7,396 nt of DNA from a bacterium (GTDB lineage: Bacteria > Bacillota > Clostridia > Oscillospirales > Oscillospiraceae). Every line of letters starts with the position of its first letter. Position 1 is the first letter of the stretch. The stretch lies in assembly GCA_004562395.1 (NCBI GenBank), contig SFQY01000054.1, positions 1-7,396 of the forward strand, read 5' to 3'. Shown in pieces: positions 4,829-7,396 of the stretch. A program made the translations under genes and the position numbers. The notes beneath the pieces are model-generated. The model had not been told where the DNA came from. It saw only the letters and a list, made by a program, of their open reading frames with translations, and ran no database searches.

Positions 4829-6193
4829 CTAGTTTGCTTCGTTATGGGCCTTGATGGCCGCGGCGATTTCCCTGTCATTATAGAAGAAGTAGATGCCCAG
4901 GGCGCTGGCTACAAACAGGCAGGCCACCAGAGCCGTGGCCTGGATGCCCTCCGCGGTGGCCGCGCCGGTGCCGTCCGCACCCTTGCCCAGCAGCAGGGCG
5001 CAGGCAATGACCACAATGCTCTGGCACAGCTTGTTGGCAAAGTTTCTGGCTGCCAGGAACATCCCCGCCCGGTTCTTGCCGGTCTTGATGGTATCGTACT
5101 GGGCCAGATCCGCAAACATGGACGCCGGAATGATGTTGGTAATGGCGATGGGCATGGCAATGATCAGCCCGATCAGAATGGCAAAGGCGGGGCTGCCGAT
5201 GAGGCGGATGACCCACGAATAATTGTAGATCGCGCCGTACAGCAGCACATAGGTAATACAGGCACCCAGCAGCAGGGGCTTCTTTCCCACCCTCCGGGCC
5301 AGGATGTTCACCAGAGGATAGGTACACACGCCCACGCCGATGGAGATCACCGTAACGACGGTCACCCACAAGTCGCCCAGGGCCAGCAGGTTCGTGATAT
5401 AGTACACCTGCGCCGTATTGAAGAAGGTAAAGGCCACCCACATGACCAGATACCCGACGGTAATGATGGTGAAGTTTTTATAGGAGAATATGGCCTTCAG
5501 CGCCTCGCCCAGGGGCTGGGAATAGGGCTTCTGGACAATGTAATCCTGCTCCCGGATGGCAAAGGCAGGCACCAGGGCCGTGATGATACCGGCGGTGAAG
5601 CAGACGATAAAGGGGATCCGCAGGGCCCAGATCTCGGAAATCCCCGCGCCCATGAGCAGGCCCTTGGTCATGGAGGTGCAGAACACCAGGGCGTTGGAGA
5701 TCACATACATCAGGCTGTTGATGGTATACAGGAACACCCGCCGCTTGGGCTCTGCCACGATCTCCGCCTGGAGGGCGGAATAGGGAATGTTGTACAGGGT
5801 GGAGAACAGGTAGTAGAGGATCAGCAATACCCCAACCCACACCGCGTTGACATAGCTGGTGCCGCGGACAGGGGGGAAGAAGATCATCAGGCAGCAAAGG
5901 CCGTAGGGCACAGCGCTCCAGCGCATGAAGGGGATCCTGCGGCCCAGCTTATGCCTGCAGTTGTCCGTCAGGTTGGCCACCCAGGGATCGGTGACGGCAT
6001 CCACAATGGTTCCGATGCCGCGGATCACAGCCATGACCAATGACGCGCTGAGGAAAAACCGGGGCAGGGTGGTATTGGCATTGGTGGGGATAAAGAACGT
6101 CAGCAGGTAGGTGGTGATGATGCCGTTGATCATCCCCCGGGAGAAATCGCCCATGCACAGGGCAATGATTTTGCTGTTGGTCAGTTTTTTCAT
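4829..6193 (-). CDS. GPH-family cation:solute symporter (MFS_2)
   Basis: A 454-residue integral membrane protein with about 12 hydrophobic segments, the normal size for the glycoside-pentoside-hexuronide (melibiose permease-like) family. These carriers import sugars, glycosides or related solutes with Na+ or H+. Family signatures are clear. DAVTDPWVANLTDNCRHKLGRR spans residues 65-86, whose acidic residues lie where MelB binds the cation. FADLAQYDTIKTGKNRAG spans 360-377, the conserved central-loop motif near helix X. NIPYSALQAEIV also matches the family. The ATG is preceded by AGGAGG with a seven-base gap and overlaps the hydrolase stop as ATGA, so the two are one operon with coupled translation. 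The gene ends before a terminator. The transported compound cannot be told from sequence; partnering with an S33 hydrolase rather than a glycosidase makes a simple glycoside uncertain. Confidence 0.9.
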   Translation of the reverse strand: MKKLTNSKIIALCMGDFSRGMINGIITTYLLTFFIPTNANTTLPRFFLSASLVMAVIRGIGTIVDAVTDPWVANLTDNCRHKLGRRIPFMRWSAVPYGLCCLMIFFPPVRGTSYVNAVWVGVLLILYYLFSTLYNIPYSALQAEIVAEPKRRVFLYTINSLMYVISNALVFCTSMTKGLLMGAGISEIWALRIPFIVCFTAGIITALVPAFAIREQDYIVQKPYSQPLGEALKAIFSYKNFTIITVGYLVMWVAFTFFNTAQVYYITNLLALGDLWVTVVTVISIGVGVCTYPLVNILARRVGKKPLLLGACITYVLLYGAIYNYSWVIRLIGSPAFAILIGLIIAMPIAITNIIPASMFADLAQYDTIKTGKNRAGMFLAARNFANKLCQSIVVIACALLLGKGADGTGAATAEGIQATALVACLFVASALGIYFFYNDREIAAAIKAHNEAN

Positions 6194-7164
6194 GCAGGTT
6201 CCTCCTGGCGCTGGATGGCGAAGATCTTCTCCCTCAGCAGCCTCTTGAATTTTTCCGGTTCCTCTCCCATGGGTCCATGGGCGGAATGCTCGAACCAGAC
6301 AAGGTCCTTGTCCGGCGCCTCTATGGAATCATAGAATTCCTGCACAAGAGAAGCAGGGGTATTTCTGTCCAGCCTCCCCTGGAAAATGTAATAGGGCATC
6401 CGGAAGGGGCCGCAGTCATGGACAAAATCGTAATGGACGATGGTAGGCCACATCCGGGAAAGACAGAGCTTGTAGCCCCTGGCGGTGCCGATTTTGGACC
6501 GCAGATCCAGCTCCCGGGAGGCCAGAATGGGGATCACCGTGCCGGAGAAATACCCGCCCTTTTTCGTGGAATGGCCGCCGTACTTTTTCATGATCCGCCG
6601 CTGGGTCATCAGCCCTTCAAAAACCGGCCTGTACTGCCCGTCCACGGGAGGACCTACCCGCTGCAGGTCGGCGATATCCGCCTCATTTCCCTCCTCCCTG
6701 GCTTTTTCCAGGGCAAAGGTATAGGAGACATTCTCATTTTCAATGCCGTTGACCACCTGGCCGTAGCCGATGTATCCGGCGATCTTTTCCGGATGTCTCT
6801 GGCAGACAAAGGTGCCCAGCTCCGTCCCCCAGCTGGCGCCCAGAAGGAAGATCTTCTTTTTCTTCAGTGTATCGCACAGGTAATCGATCAGCTCCGCGCA
6901 GTCGGAAATCAGCTGCTCCAGCGTCAGGGTTTCCGGATCACAGCCAAAATAGGAGCCGCCGGTGCCCCGCTGATCCCAGGCAACGATGGTCAGATCCCCA
7001 GTGAGGTCCATATGGTTCTTCGCCATGGCGTGCCGGTTGGGTACACCAGGGCCGCCGTGGAGGAAAAGGACCACCGGGTTTTCCATTTTCGTACCCCAGA
7101 TATGGATGGTCTGCGCCAATCCGCCCAGAATGATCCGTTCTTTTCTGTCAATGGGATATTTCAT
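6190..7164 (-). CDS. Alpha/beta hydrolase, S33 proline iminopeptidase-like
   Basis: A 324-residue soluble cytoplasmic hydrolase with the S33 layout. Oxyanion-hole motif HGGPG is at 36-40, WDQRGTGGS at 63-71, nucleophile elbow GASWGTELG at 109-117 with Ser111, and the likely acid and base are Asp266 (GRLDRNTP) and His296 (HSAHGP), giving a complete triad. A helical cap lies in the middle third. HGGPG together with WDQRG is typical of prolyl aminopeptidases and of related amide or ester hydrolases, so the true substrate may be a peptide or another acyl or amide conjugate. There is no signal peptide. The frame is open to 7215, but I take the ATG at 7164 because it follows a GGGGGG-rich ribosome site and lies after a good promoter. 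It is the first gene of an operon with the symporter, joined by an ATGA overlap. Confidence 0.88.
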   Translation of the reverse strand: MKYPIDRKERIILGGLAQTIHIWGTKMENPVVLFLHGGPGVPNRHAMAKNHMDLTGDLTIVAWDQRGTGGSYFGCDPETLTLEQLISDCAELIDYLCDTLKKKKIFLLGASWGTELGTFVCQRHPEKIAGYIGYGQVVNGIENENVSYTFALEKAREEGNEADIADLQRVGPPVDGQYRPVFEGLMTQRRIMKKYGGHSTKKGGYFSGTVIPILASRELDLRSKIGTARGYKLCLSRMWPTIVHYDFVHDCGPFRMPYYIFQGRLDRNTPASLVQEFYDSIEAPDKDLVWFEHSAHGPMGEEPEKFKRLLREKIFAIQRQEEPA

Positions 7165-7186
7165 CCTACCGCCCCCCTTTTCTGTC

Positions 7187-7215
7187 AGTATATAGGATGA
7201 AACCGAAAAAAGCAA
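7187..7215 (-). promoter_or_regulatory. Promoter of the hydrolase-symporter operon
   Basis: TATACT (7187-7192, 5/6 match) and TTGCTT (7210-7215, weak -35) are separated by 17 bases. Transcription would begin near 7180, just before the chosen start at 7164. That placement excludes the longer frame beginning at 7215. The rest of the gap, 7216-7312, shows nothing further. Confidence 0.5.
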
Positions 7216-7312
7216 CCGCAGATGTCATAAGTTTCCGGAATTCTCACCAAACGCTCACCGCTGTTCCCGGCCAGGAAAAAGAACAAACCCGAAACCTCGA
7301 ATTTTAGACAGC

Positions 7313-7344
7313 AAAAAACCGCATCCGAAACGGATGCGGTTTTT
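7313..7344 (-). terminator. Strong terminator after the 5S rRNA gene
   Basis: A perfect stem, AAAAACCGCATCCG (7314-7327) facing CGGATGCGGTTTTT (7331-7344), encloses a 3-base loop. On the minus strand it is followed by an unbroken T6 (7313-7318). It starts a few bases after the 5S rRNA end and closes the ribosomal operon before the hydrolase promoter. The A-tract opposite the T-tract makes it work in both directions. Confidence 0.92.
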
Positions 7345-7346
7345 GT

Positions 7347-7396
7347 GTTGGCATTACCTATCTTCCCGGGCAGTCACCCGCCAAGTATTGTGGGCG
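7347..7396 (-). rRNA. rrf: 5S ribosomal RNA, 3' end only
   Basis: Read on the minus strand, the last 50 bases contain ATACTTGG, GGTGACTGCCCGGG and AAGATAGGT, followed by the closing-helix strand ATGCCAAC. This is the 3' third of a Firmicutes-type 5S rRNA: helices IV and V, loop E and the 3' side of helix I. The 5' part lies beyond the window. The exact 3' end is within two or three bases of the stated edge. A terminator follows directly, so this is the end of an rRNA operon or a stand-alone 5S gene. Confidence 0.9.

Noticed and set aside
4423..4878. Minus-strand open frame of 151 codons
   Set aside because: It would cross a strong terminator stem and overlap the 3' end of the symporter gene. 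It lacks a ribosome site, whereas the opposite-strand small gene has an excellent one.
4799..6043. Plus-strand open frame of 414 codons
   Set aside because: It is the antisense shadow of the GPH symporter: His/Gly/Gln-rich, no family motif, and it starts inside the terminator stem without a ribosome site.
6277..7200. Plus-strand open frame of 307 codons
   Set aside because: It is antisense to the S33 hydrolase, which has a full catalytic triad. No ribosome site or domain is visible.

Overview
The window looks like a chromosomal segment of a moderately GC-rich Firmicute, most likely a Clostridia gut bacterium of the Oscillospiraceae/Ruminococcaceae type. The grounds are strong AGGAGG ribosome sites, a Firmicutes-style 5S rRNA end, CbiM with a fused PDGLE domain, and C-rich 'CCTTCCCCC...GGGGGAAGG' hairpin repeats of a kind I associate from memory with that group. 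The taxonomic call is inference. Almost everything is transcribed from the minus strand, so the genes are described here from the right edge to the left.

Right edge (about 7165-7396): the 3' end of a 5S rRNA gene runs into the window on the minus strand and is followed by a strong bidirectional terminator. A promoter then drives a two-gene operon: an S33-family alpha/beta hydrolase (proline iminopeptidase-like, 6190-7164) and a GPH-family sodium/proton:solute symporter (MFS_2, 4829-6193). They overlap by ATGA, so they are probably translationally coupled. Together they suggest uptake of a small conjugate or peptide-like substrate and its hydrolysis in the cytoplasm. The substrate cannot be read from sequence.

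Middle (3294-4810): a bidirectional terminator separates that operon from a small plus-strand gene of 75 codons (4501-4728) of unknown function with an excellent ribosome site. It lies divergent from an AraC/cupin regulator (3294-4217). The AT-rich gap between them carries repeated ATCAATA words and a good promoter for the regulator.

Between the regulator and the next operon (2949-3266) lies a 318-bp non-coding element with perfect 18-bp terminal inverted repeats and long imperfect inverted arms. It is a MITE-like repeat. A partial relative of its core lies at 57-99, beyond the other end of the cobalt operon.

Left (185-2856): a cobalt/nickel ECF transporter operon, cbiM (with PDGLE domain in place of a separate CbiN), cbiQ and cbiO, has its own sigma-A-type promoter abutting the element. 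It has no room for a B12 riboswitch. A hairpin lies between cbiM and cbiQ, and cbiQ and cbiO abut directly. The operon ends in a heptanucleotide tandem repeat, a weak terminator-like hairpin and the partial repeat element.

Most of the window is ordinary. The least explained parts are the repeat element, the divergent small gene with its AraC regulator, and the heptad array after cbiO.
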